From NCBI RefSeq assembly GCF_026191475.2, contig NZ_JAOSLC020000002.1:1-64000 (forward strand): a stretch of 64,000 nt of DNA. The letters run 5' to 3'. The stretch comes from Polaribacter ponticola. Its GTDB lineage: Bacteria > Bacteroidota > Bacteroidia > Flavobacteriales > Flavobacteriaceae. The notes beneath the pieces are model-generated. The model worked only from the letters and a program-made list of their open reading frames with translations. It had not been told where the DNA came from and searched no databases. Of this stretch, positions 55,235 to 64,000 are shown one piece after another. Position 1 is the first letter of the stretch. Each line of letters starts with the position of its first letter. A program made the position numbers and the translations under genes.

Positions 55235-56762
55235 ATGTTTGAAATTTTTGTAAAAGTTTACGAATATTTTATATTCTTCTATGCAACTGCACTAATTATA
55301 AGTTATATGGTGTTAGCTGTTTTTTCTTTTATATCTATAAATAGATATAAAAGTTATAATACAGATATAGATGATGAAGAATTATTAAGTTCTGAGCTTG
55401 CACCTGGTATTTCTGTAATTGCACCAGCATATAACGAAGAAAAAACGATAATTATTAATGTAAAATCGCTTTTAACTTTAAACTACCCTTTTTTTGAAGT
55501 AATTATTGTAAATGATGGTAGTAAAGATGATACGTTAGACTTATTAATAAAAGAATTTGATTTAGTTGAAGCTCCTTTTGCATATGTAGAAAAAATTAAA
55601 TCGAAACCATATAAGAGAACTTTTAAGTCTCAAAACCCAAAATATGATATTTTAACAGTTATTGATAAAGAGAACGGTGGTACTAAAGCAGATGCGTTTA
55701 ACGCGGGGCTTAATGCTTCTGTTTTTCCATATTATTTAAACACAGATGTAGATTGTATTCTTGCTAGAAATACACTTTCTAAAATGATTAAGCCAGTTTT
55801 AAACTCTAAAACAAGAGTAATTGCTGTAGGTGCTACATTAAGAATGTCTAATAACTGTGATATAGAAGAAGGTATTATTACTAGAGTTAGACCTCCAAAA
55901 GCATTAATTCCTCGTTTTCAAGAACTAGAATATATTAGATCTTATCTTCTAGGTAAAATGGGATGGGAACTTATAAACTCTGTACCTAATGTTTCTGGAG
56001 GTTTAGGTATGTTTGATAAAGAAATTGCAATTAAAGCCGGTGGTTATGGTGCAGATTCTCACGCAGAAGATATGGATATGATGACCCGTATGGCTGTGCA
56101 CATGATGAATAATAAACTAGATTACAAAATTGGTTATATTCCTCTATCGTGTTGTTGGACAGAAGGACCACCAAATATTCAGATTTTAGGAAAGACAGAG
56201 AACAAGGTGGGCCAGTGGATTATTTCAAATGTTTTACGAACACAAGAAAATTTTATTTAATCCAAAATATAAAAACTTAGGATTAATTACCTTTCCTTAT
56301 GTATTTATTTTTGAGTTTTTAGCTCCAATTATTGAAGCCTTTGGTATACTTTTTACATTATTTTTAATATTTTTTGGACAAGTAAACTGGACTTTTGCTC
56401 CTTTAATTTTATTTTACTCATATGCATTTGCCGTTATGATTTCTTCCATCGTAATAATCTGGGATCAAATGACGTTTAAATACTACAACACTACTGGAGA
56501 AGTTTTAAAACTCTTTGTAATTGCTTTAATTGAGCCTTTTTTATATCATCCAATGATTATGTTCTTTTCTCTTAAAGGGTATTTTAGTTTTATTACTTCT
56601 AGAGAACTTGCTTGGGGAACAATGACTAGACAAGGGTTTGAAAAAGATAAAGATGGTAATGATAAAAATTCTGGAAGTAAAGAACCTGAAGAAAAATCTG
56701 GAATTTTCAATAAATTAAAAAAGAATAAAGAATCTGATACATTTGAAGATATTAAACCTTAA
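55235..56762 (+). pseudogene. Processive family-2 glycosyltransferase (PgaC/cellulose-synthase-like), frameshifted
   Basis: One protein of about 508 residues. N-terminal helix, GT-A domain with GISVIAPAYNEEKTIIINVKS, VIIVNDGSKDD (D,D), YLNTDVDCIL (DxD) and HAEDMDMMTRM (ED), then C-terminal helices and a charged tail. A GG at 56189-56190 should be a single G: the corrected frame reads NIQILERQRTRWASGLFQMFYEHKK, restoring the QxxRW motif of processive synthases. The uncorrected frame loses it. This is the only frameshift here not in an A/T run. Makes an unknown polysaccharide and exports it across the inner membrane. Confidence 0.78.
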
Positions 56763-56783
56763 AATGTACTACAAAATATAAGT

Positions 56784-59774
56784 ATGAAAACGAATAAGCT
56801 ATTTTACATCTTTGTATTATTTGCATTAAATCAAATAAATACATACTCTCAAGTATATGATTCTTCAGATTTATATTTCGAAGAAGCTAGAGCAGATATT
56901 AGAGCTCAGAATTTTACCAAAGCTGCTAAAATGAGTTGGAGAGGTTTACAATTAGCTCCAGAAGATTTAGATTTAAAAACACTACTTGGTAAAGCCAATT
57001 TAGAGCTTGGTAGATATGATACAGCTAGATATGTACTTAAACAGGTTTACTTAAAAAGGAGAAAAGATATTGAAGTTTTAGAGTACTTGGTAAAAATTGA
57101 ACATACTACTAAAAGATATTCTGATGCTATTTGTTTTGTTAACGAATTATTAGAAATTACCCCATATAGTAGAGGTTGGTGGATGAGAAAAATAGTTATT
57201 TATCAAGAAATGGGGAACTATGAAGAGGCTGAAAGAGCCTTAAAAAGATTATATCAATTATACCCAAATGATACTGAAATAGAAGACCAATATAATTATA
57301 TAAGACTTAGAGACGCAAATGTTGCTTTAGAAGGTAAAAACTATAATAAATCTAACGAGATTTATAAAACTATTATAGATAACAACCCTGACAATAAAGA
57401 TGCATATTTAGGTATCATTAGAAATGAATTAGCAAAAGGAAACCCAGAAGCAGCTCTACAATATACGAATAGATCTTTATTAGAGTTACCAGGAGATAGA
57501 GTATTAATAGAGAAAAAAATTGGTTTATTAGAAACTCTAGGTAGACATGCAGAAGCAATATCTTTTATAAATAGCCCTAAAGTTCCAAAAAGTAAATTTC
57601 CAGATATTCATTCTAGAACGTTGCCTTATTTAATGCAGCAAACTGCTAGTTTTAATGAATATAATGATTCTTATGAAGTTAACAAAAGATTGGTTGAATT
57701 AAATGGTAATTCAGAATCTCAAGATTACGTTATAAAAAATTCATTAGGAAAAGGGTATGATGTAGATGCTGAATATTTTTTAAAAAAAGCATTAAAAAGA
57801 AGTCCTAACAATAAGAAGTTAAGAATTCAATTAATGGAGCTTTATAAGCCCATGAAGACTTTAGAAAACTACGAAAGAGAAGTTAAATTAAATCACGAAC
57901 AATTTCCTAATGATTCTGATGTAACCTTTGCCTTTAATACAATGATGTATAGAAAAGGTAAAGAATATACTGAAAATAAACAATACGATCTTGCATTACC
58001 TATTTTTACTGAACTAACCTCTTTTCCTGATTTTACTAAAGAAGCAGAACAGCAAATTTTTGGTATTCTTTTAGAATTAGGTAGACTTGATGAAGCCGAA
58101 GACCAAATTGATAAACTAATAGGTTTAGACTCAGAAAACCCCGATTATTTAGTTAGAAAATCTACTCTATACCAAAGAATGGGGCTTTATGAAGATGCAC
58201 TTGATATAACAAGGAGTTTAGAGCAAAAATTTCCATTAAATTTAAGATATCCTTCAATTTATGTTAGTCAAGTAGAAGCTTATGCTACTTTTTTAATGAA
58301 AGAACAAAGATATAGTAAAGTATTACCAGTAATAGAAGATGGTTTAACAAGAGAAAACAATAACAAAAGGTTATTAGATATGGCTATTAATGCCTCTTCT
58401 GCAATACCAGATTACCCGAAAGGAATAAATTATAGCTTAAGTGCTTTGAGTTTTTATCCTAAAAACAAAAATTTTAAGTTAAAACTAACAGATTTATATA
58501 CTCAAAACAAAGAATACGATAAAGCTTTAACTATTTTAGACACTTTAAAAACTACTTATCAATATGATAGAAAAATAAAAAATGCAGAAGCAGAAATTTT
58601 ATTTTTTAGGGCTAAAAATCAAGAGGAAAATGGTTTAATAGATGAAGCATTAGCAAATTACGATTCTGCTTATACATTAAACCCTGCAGATGAAGGTTCT
58701 TTAATGAGAATGATAAACCTACACATTACTCAAAAACCTAATGACGAATCTTTAGAGTTTATAAATGCCAAAATAAAAAAGAATCCAAATGACAATTTCT
58801 TAAAATACAAAAAAGGTGTTGTTTTTGAATTATTGAAACAATACGACTCTGCATATTATTATCAAAAGTTTAGAAAATTAGATAATCCCTATGAGCAAAT
58901 TGAATGGAATCATACTTTAGAAACAATTAGAGCTGGAAATCTTAAAAACGAACTAGCAGTTACTTATTTAAAAGCAACCTCAGATTCTGTTGCATTTAAT
59001 ACTTCTTTAGCAAGTTTAAATTATAGAAGAAAAGATGGTAAAAACACTTATGGTGCAGATATAAATTATGCAGCTAGAAGATCTGGTGTTGGGGTTCAAG
59101 GAGGAGTAAACTTAGCTCGAATATTTACTGAAACTTTGTATGCTGATGCAGGAATATTAATTGGATCTAAATTTTTTCCAAAATTTAAATTGTATGGAAA
59201 TGCATATAAAGGTTTCAAAAATGGTTATGAAGCCCAAGTTGGAGTTAGTTATGATCGATTACAAAATGATCAGAACTATTTTACTTTAAAATTAGGTGCT
59301 GCCAAAACTTGGCAAGACATTTGGGTTAATGCAAGATTATCTTTAATGAATACGAGTCCTTCATTTTTTCAACGAAACCCAACTACTGGAGAAATATTAA
59401 CAGAAACAGTTACTGTTAATGGTGAACCTGTCGTAAGAAATTTGACATATACAGAAAGTCTTTTTTATACTAATTTAATGGTACAAACAAGAATTAATGT
59501 AAATGCACGAAAGGATTATTTTTCTGTAATAGCTTCTGGTGGTAGTGCTCCTTTTGATCAACAATTAGAGTTTCAAACAAATACGTTTTTAAATTTTACA
59601 AATGTAATGATTGGTGCAGGTTATAAATATCATATGACGCCTAGAACATCAATTTTAGTAGATGGTACTTGGATAAACTTTCAAAGTAGTCAAACAACTC
59701 TTGATTCTATAATTACTGAAACTTTCTTTACTAATCAATATAATATTTCTGTAACATTAATTACAACATTTTAA
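56784..59774 (+). CDS. TPR protein with C-terminal outer-membrane beta-barrel (YaiO-like)
   Basis: 996 residues. Signal peptide ending NTYSQ; about 14 TPR units (about 30-720; for example NYEEAERALKRLYQLYPND, EYDKALTILDTLKTTY); a C-terminal barrel of about 270 residues (from NTSLASLNYRRKDGKNTYGA to the final ISVTLITTF, phenylalanine last as in outer-membrane barrels). TPR plus barrel is the layout of exopolysaccharide exporters such as PgaA, though the sequence looks YaiO-like. Follows the glycosyltransferase by 21 bases. Confidence 0.8.
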   Translation: MKTNKLFYIFVLFALNQINTYSQVYDSSDLYFEEARADIRAQNFTKAAKMSWRGLQLAPEDLDLKTLLGKANLELGRYDTARYVLKQVYLKRRKDIEVLEYLVKIEHTTKRYSDAICFVNELLEITPYSRGWWMRKIVIYQEMGNYEEAERALKRLYQLYPNDTEIEDQYNYIRLRDANVALEGKNYNKSNEIYKTIIDNNPDNKDAYLGIIRNELAKGNPEAALQYTNRSLLELPGDRVLIEKKIGLLETLGRHAEAISFINSPKVPKSKFPDIHSRTLPYLMQQTASFNEYNDSYEVNKRLVELNGNSESQDYVIKNSLGKGYDVDAEYFLKKALKRSPNNKKLRIQLMELYKPMKTLENYEREVKLNHEQFPNDSDVTFAFNTMMYRKGKEYTENKQYDLALPIFTELTSFPDFTKEAEQQIFGILLELGRLDEAEDQIDKLIGLDSENPDYLVRKSTLYQRMGLYEDALDITRSLEQKFPLNLRYPSIYVSQVEAYATFLMKEQRYSKVLPVIEDGLTRENNNKRLLDMAINASSAIPDYPKGINYSLSALSFYPKNKNFKLKLTDLYTQNKEYDKALTILDTLKTTYQYDRKIKNAEAEILFFRAKNQEENGLIDEALANYDSAYTLNPADEGSLMRMINLHITQKPNDESLEFINAKIKKNPNDNFLKYKKGVVFELLKQYDSAYYYQKFRKLDNPYEQIEWNHTLETIRAGNLKNELAVTYLKATSDSVAFNTSLASLNYRRKDGKNTYGADINYAARRSGVGVQGGVNLARIFTETLYADAGILIGSKFFPKFKLYGNAYKGFKNGYEAQVGVSYDRLQNDQNYFTLKLGAAKTWQDIWVNARLSLMNTSPSFFQRNPTTGEILTETVTVNGEPVVRNLTYTESLFYTNLMVQTRINVNARKDYFSVIASGGSAPFDQQLEFQTNTFLNFTNVMIGAGYKYHMTPRTSILVDGTWINFQSSQTTLDSIITETFFTNQYNISVTLITTF

Positions 59775-59789
59775 GAATTCTACTTAACA

Positions 59790-61969
59790 ATGAAGTTAGT
59801 AAAGTACATTTATATCGTTATGTTTTTTTAAGCCTCACTGCATGTGCTCAAAATAAAGTTACATTTTATTCTAAAAAACATAAAATTTTTCCTAAAATAA
59901 GTATTCCTCTTAATGCTGATAAGCTTCTAAGTAATGCTGCTAATGAATTTAATAACAATTTTAGAACCCTAACTGGCCAATATTTAACTATAGAGAGAGG
60001 AAATAGTCTAAATAAAAATTACAATTATATTCTTATTAGAGTAAATCCTACTCAAAAAGATAATTATTGTTTATATAAAAAAGGAAGAAACATTACTATT
60101 CAAGGTAAAACAACACAAGATTTAACTTATGGAATAGGTACTTTTTTTAAAGACTTTACAGGTTTAAGTTTTAATGATACTAAGAATACAATTAAAACAT
60201 ACAACACCAAAACAGAAATAGACATCCCTTATGAATTTAGTGTCTGTTCCTCTCCTCATTTTGAATATAGAGAACCTTACTTCTTTACAAGTTTCGATCC
60301 TAAGTTTAGAGTTTTTAACAAAACTAATTATCTAGAATTAGAATGGGGAATTTGGGGGCATAATTTAAATAAAGTTTTAAAAGGTAAAGATTTACCTAAA
60401 TCAATTTATGCTAAGGTTGGTAATAAAAGATTAGAAAATCAATATTGTTTTACAAGTGATAGTTTATTTAAATATGTAAATGAAAGTGTAAAAAATATTT
60501 ATGATAGTGATCATGCATTGTCAAAATATATGATTTTACCTAATGACAACTCTATAGTTTGCACTTGTAGTACTTGTAAAGCAGTTGGTAATTCAAGTAA
60601 AGATGCAGCTCCTGCAGTTTTTACTTTCTTAAATAAGCTTGCTAAAAATTATAAAAACTTATCTTTTTTTACTACTGCTTATATAACTATAAAAGATATC
60701 CCTAGGTTTAAAGCAGCAAATAATGTAGGTGTTTTTTATAGCACTATAGATTTCCAAAAAGGTGTTCCTTTAGAAAATACTAAGTTTTTTAATACATTTG
60801 AAGAGGATATTAAAAACTGGAGAAAATATTTAGACTATGTTTATATTTGGGATTATGCAGTAAATTATGATAACTACTTTGATATTTACCCATCCTTAAA
60901 AGTTACACAACAAAACTTAAAACTATATAAAAAATTAGGTATAAAAGGTGTATTTATTCATGGTAGCGAATATGAATACAGTACATTTCAAGATTTAAAA
61001 TCTACAATTTTAGCTAAACTTTTATGGGATACAAACATTGATATAGATGAAGAAATCAACTCATATTTTAATTCAAAGTTTTCAAAAAAACTAGCAAATT
61101 CTTTAAGCAATTATTATTCATTTATAGATAACTCATTCTTTCTTAATAAAAATGAGTTAAGTATATATAGCGGAATAGGTAAATCTGTAAAAAAATATTT
61201 AGATCCTAAAGTGTTCTTTAGTTTTTATAATGAGTTTGATTTACATACCCAAATAAATAAATATGATAAAGATTATTTAAGAATAGCTACTGCTCTTACT
61301 TTTCTAAAACTAGAAATAATGAGAGATTCTGGTATTGGTACTTATGGTTTTGCTACTTTAAATAATAATAAAGAAATCATCGTTAAAAATGAAGCAGCCT
61401 TACTTTTAGACAAACTAAATGCCTATAGTAAATCTGCTAACCTTACTACTTACAACGAAAGAAATTATCAAATTGACGATTATATAAACAGTTGGAGAAA
61501 AACGATTTACAAGTACCATAAAAGAAAACATTATTTTTATAAAAAACCATTTGAAGTCTTATCAAAATTAGATGAAGACTATACAGATATTACTGTTTTA
61601 AATGATGCCGCTTTTGGTTTAAAAGATTATAATACTAATTGGCATATAAGTTCTCTAGATAATTTAGTTTTAAAAATTGACAAGTTACAGATAACAAAAT
61701 CTAAACAAATTACGTTTTCATTTTTACAAGACTCCAAACATCATATATTTTATCCTAGTTCAATTGAAATTTTAGATACTGATTTTAAATTAATTAAAAA
61801 GCATAATTTAATACCTGATAATACTATTTTAAACACGAAAGAGGTAACTATAATTTTACCAACAGAGTTTGATGATGAACAGCTAACTAAAAAATTTATT
61901 ATTAAGATTAACAAAAATAAAATAGATGGAAAAAATGCTTTAGCATGCGATGAAATCATCTTTAATTAA
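59790..61969 (+). pseudogene. DUF4838 lipoprotein, frameshift in signal peptide
   Basis: About 726 codons. MKLVKYIYIVMFF then a stop at a T7 run (59823-59829); an eighth T gives LSLTACAQNK, a lipobox. The frame is then open throughout. It has the DUF4838 core with LELEWGIWGHNL, CTCSTCKAVGNSSKDAAPAVFTFLNKLA and LDYVYIWDYAVNYDNYF. DUF4838 is a TIM-barrel domain related to glycoside hydrolases of the alpha-glucuronidase kind. In this operon it could trim or modify the polysaccharide in the periplasm, parallel to PgaB; that is inference. Confidence 0.72.
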
Positions 61970-61989
61970 AAATTATTAAATTTACAGTA

Positions 61990-62517
61990 ATGAAAAATAT
62001 ATTCTGGCTCTTATTAATTGTTCTTTTATCTTCCTCATGCGAGTTTAGAAAACCAGATATTGAAAATGTTGAAAAAACAAAAATGGAGATAGTGGACCCA
62101 GAAAGAAGCTACTATCCTATTATACGAGGTTCTGAACTTACTGCGTCTTATAAATTTTATAATAGAGGGAATGAGCCTTTAATTATATATGATGTACAAG
62201 CCTCATGTGGATGTATTGAAGTAGAATTCCCTTCTTCTTCTATTGGTAAAGACGATTTTGGATTTATAAATATAGATTATGATAGTGCCAAGAATATTGG
62301 GTATGTAGAATTTTATATAACAATTGTTGCCAATACAGAAAAAGATGTTTTTAGTACTATTAAATTCGATTTAACGGTTGTAACATCTCCACATTATACT
62401 CAAGATTACGAAGAAATATATTTAGATAGAAGAAAGAAAAAGTTGGCTGGAGAAGTTGATGGTGATTTAACAGAACAGGGGTATATGACTCCTGATGAAA
62501 CTAAAACAGTTAGATAA
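61990..62517 (+). CDS. DUF1573 lipoprotein
   Basis: 175 residues. Lipobox LLSSSC. One DUF1573 domain (FYNRGNEPLIIYDVQASCGCIEVEFP, then FINIDYDSAKNIGYVEFYITIVAN), and an acidic/lysine-rich C-terminus. Last part of the polysaccharide operon by spacing (20 bases from the DUF4838 gene). Paralogous to the pair at 34418-35192. Confidence 0.85.
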   Translation: MKNIFWLLLIVLLSSSCEFRKPDIENVEKTKMEIVDPERSYYPIIRGSELTASYKFYNRGNEPLIIYDVQASCGCIEVEFPSSSIGKDDFGFINIDYDSAKNIGYVEFYITIVANTEKDVFSTIKFDLTVVTSPHYTQDYEEIYLDRRKKKLAGEVDGDLTEQGYMTPDETKTVR

Positions 62518-62537
62518 TTTAATAAAAAAATAAAACA

Positions 62538-62912
62538 ATGAAAGCAAAATATCAAAGTGTACTAGATTTAGGACAAGAATTAGAAATTCAGAATGGTAAT
62601 GTAAACGAAGAAAACGGTGTTTTACATGTTTCAGGAACTGCAAAGAACCAATATGAAAAAAACCTACTTTGGGATAAAATTAAAGAAATTGGTGGTGATA
62701 ATCCTACAGATATAGTTGCAGATATTTTAATTGCTGACGAATCTGTTTATGCTAACCATACAGTAAAAAGTGGCGATACTCTAGGTAAAATAGCAAAACA
62801 ATACTATGGTAATGCAATGAAATATACTGCTATTTTTGAAGCTAATACTAATATCTTAAAAAACCCTGATGTTATTCATCCAGGTCAAGAATTGGTAATA
62901 CCAAATATATAA
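62538..62912 (+). CDS. LysM-domain protein (YgaU/Kbp-like)
   Basis: 124 residues without signal peptide. The N-terminal 65 residues look BON-like ([28 protein letters not shown]); the LysM domain (about 75-123) reads [20 protein letters not shown] and [12 protein letters not shown]. Similar to the cytoplasmic K+-binding protein Kbp. A terminator follows directly. Confidence 0.85.
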   Translation: MKAKYQSVLDLGQELEIQNGNVNEENGVLHVSGTAKNQYEKNLLWDKIKEIGGDNPTDIVADILIADESVYANHTVKSGDTLGKIAKQYYGNAMKYTAIFEANTNILKNPDVIHPGQELVIPNI

Positions 62913-62931
62913 TATAATTAATAAGATTTAG

Positions 62932-62961
62932 AAAACCGAAACAAATAGTTTCGGTTTTTTT
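62932..62961 (+). terminator. Rho-independent terminator
   Basis: AAAACCGAAAC with GTTTCGGTTTTTTT, loop AAATA. Closes the 54.1-62.9 kb gene series. Confidence 0.88.
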
Positions 62962-62991
62962 ATATTTGAAAATAAAATTAAGTTTAAAACA

Positions 62992-63594
62992 TTGATCACA
63001 AACAAGAAAAAATTTTTCTCAGAAATTATTAAAGCTCTAATTAAGTTAATCATTGCTGGTATATTAATTGGAGTTTTAAAACAATACGATTTAATTATTG
63101 CTATACTCCTATTATTAAAAATTACTTATAATATTTACACAGAAATAATAAAACCAAAGTCGAATAAAAATTGGTTGTTATTAGTAGGAATGTTATTAAC
63201 AGCTTTTGGAGGTATTGTTGGTGAAACTTGGGGTGTAAAAAGTGGTTATTGGGAATATCATGAAGTTACAAGAGAACTACCGTTATGGTTGCCTTTTGCT
63301 TGGATTCTTGCTTTTCATTATTTATATAAAGTAGAAAGAAATTTAATTCCGCTTTTAACAAATCAATCTCAAAAAAATAAAATAATTTTAGCAATAGTTC
63401 TTGCCTTAATTTTACCCGCTTTTGGAGAAGTAATTACAATTTATTTAGGAGTTTGGACTTATTATTGGCCTTATCAACTACTTGGTGTTCCTTTATATGC
63501 TTTTATATGTTTAGTTTTTGTACACATGCTTGTTTACACTCTTTTACATTTTATTTGTAAAAAATACAATATAAACGATCTGGTTTTCAATTAA
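62992..63594 (+). CDS. Polytopic membrane protein of unknown function
   Basis: 200 residues, start TTG at 62992. Six likely membrane helices (about 12-27, 31-46, 63-78, 96-110, 131-148, 158-190). The GETWGVKSGYWEYHEVTRELPLWLPFAW segment, rich in Trp, and ITIYLGVWTYYWPYQLLGVPL suggest carotenoid-biosynthesis-like or DUF-type membrane enzymes, but I do not recognise the family. Confidence 0.6.
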   Translation: MITNKKKFFSEIIKALIKLIIAGILIGVLKQYDLIIAILLLLKITYNIYTEIIKPKSNKNWLLLVGMLLTAFGGIVGETWGVKSGYWEYHEVTRELPLWLPFAWILAFHYLYKVERNLIPLLTNQSQKNKIILAIVLALILPAFGEVITIYLGVWTYYWPYQLLGVPLYAFICLVFVHMLVYTLLHFICKKYNINDLVFN

Positions 63595-63859
63595 AATAGA
63601 ACGCAAAAAAATAACCTTTCTTCATAGAAAAAAAGTTATACTGTTTTCTATTAAATATTTCGCGTATGTCACTTCGAGTGATTTTTATGAAGTGGCAACA
63701 TAATGAAAATTGTATCGAGAAGCGTTTGATTACTTCTCGATACAAAATTATTTTCCATAACATTTCAAATAATTTCACTCGAAGTGACAATACATTAATG
63801 CGAAATAATTACATATAAATCGTATAACTTAATTATTATTCTTTATTAAAATCATCTAC
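63595..63859. repeat. Flavobacterial intergenic palindrome
   Basis: The core is 63665-63795. TGTCACTTCGAGTG (63667) pairs with CACTCGAAGTGACA (63776), and inside TATCGAGAAGCG pairs with CTTCTCGATA. A large nested hairpin between convergent genes. The same sequence family occurs degenerately at 37877 and inside the gene at 24824. Confidence 0.7.
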
Positions 63860-64000
63860 TTAATATCTCCAACAAGCAATTCTAGTTACCTTATTTCCTT
63901 GATTCATAGCAATAACTTTAAACTCTTTTGCGCCTAATTTTCTAGACGATTTTTGTAAACTATCTATATTATCTTTTTTAGAAACTAAGCTTGTAAACCA
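63860..64000 (-). CDS. rlmF: 23S rRNA (adenine1618-N6)-methyltransferase, C-terminal end (partial)
   Basis: The last 46 codons and stop of a gene that continues past the window. WFTSLVSKKDNIDSLQKS and FKVIAMNQGNKVTRIACW match the C-terminus of RlmF (YbiN), where TSLVSK and QGxKxSRxxAW are conserved. Methylates A1618 of 23S rRNA. Confidence 0.8.
   Translation of the reverse strand, partial: WFTSLVSKKDNIDSLQKSSRKLGAKEFKVIAMNQGNKVTRIACWRY

Noticed and set aside
1..64000. tRNA or rRNA genes
   Set aside because: I saw no cloverleaf or rRNA-like stretch on either strand while reading, although a tRNAscan was not possible.

Overview
The window looks like a chromosome segment from a low-GC marine-type Flavobacteriaceae (Polaribacter/Tenacibaculum-like). 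The reasons are the A/T-rich coding, a T9SS sorting domain, several DUF1573 proteins, TAnnTTTG-type promoter boxes, and intergenic palindromes of the kind common in that family. No database search was possible, so family names come from motif recognition.

Region 1 (1-17.3 kb) is accessory DNA. It holds seven IS110-family elements of three types: A (four copies), B (two) and C (one, with a nonsense mutation). They sit in or beside large imperfect palindromes (E1-E5) that look like attC sites of integron gene cassettes. Between the palindromes are small regulator-headed gene groups: AraC-VOC-TfoX-like, Crp-oxidoreductase-DJ-1/PfpI, a small membrane protein, and Crp-DinB. No integron integrase is present. 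Each IS has a structured non-coding segment upstream of its transposase that fits a bridge RNA, and in types B and C a loop of this RNA matches the target arm next to the element. A sulfatase gene is split into two halves about 8.5 kb apart. The halves and an interrupted palindrome both rejoin if the segment between A copies 2 and 4 is flipped back, so an inversion between inverted IS copies is inferred. Flipping back also puts the regulator-headed cassette genes on one strand.

Region 2 (17.4-54 kb) is core chromosome: TPR lipoprotein, CsaA, a Pmp3 peptide, M14 peptidase, FAD/Fe-S oxidoreductase, OmpA lipoprotein, MFS transporter, a large T9SS surface protein, ValS, DUF1573 pair, PDZ protease, aminotransferase, MurB, MscS, a glycosyltransferase-sigma factor-Nramp-LipA run, cystathionine beta-synthase, a LolC/E-like permease, NamZ with a beta-lactamase-like hydrolase, ArgS and Lpd. 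The 870-base gap between lipA and the cystathionine beta-synthase gene is the most RNA-like stretch: a sigma-54-like promoter with a short terminated transcript, then three tandem minus-strand repeats, each with a G5-loop hairpin followed by a terminator.

Region 3 (54.1-62.9 kb) is a putative synthase-dependent exopolysaccharide locus: membrane-anchored HEAT protein, processive family-2 glycosyltransferase, TPR plus outer-membrane barrel protein, DUF4838 lipoprotein, DUF1573 lipoprotein, LysM protein. The window ends with a membrane protein, a palindromic repeat and the 3' end of rlmF.

Caution on quality: ten genes carry single-base frameshifts, nearly all in A/T runs of 7-8, including essential murB. 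Most are probably assembly errors, so genes marked pseudogene for this reason may be intact in the organism.
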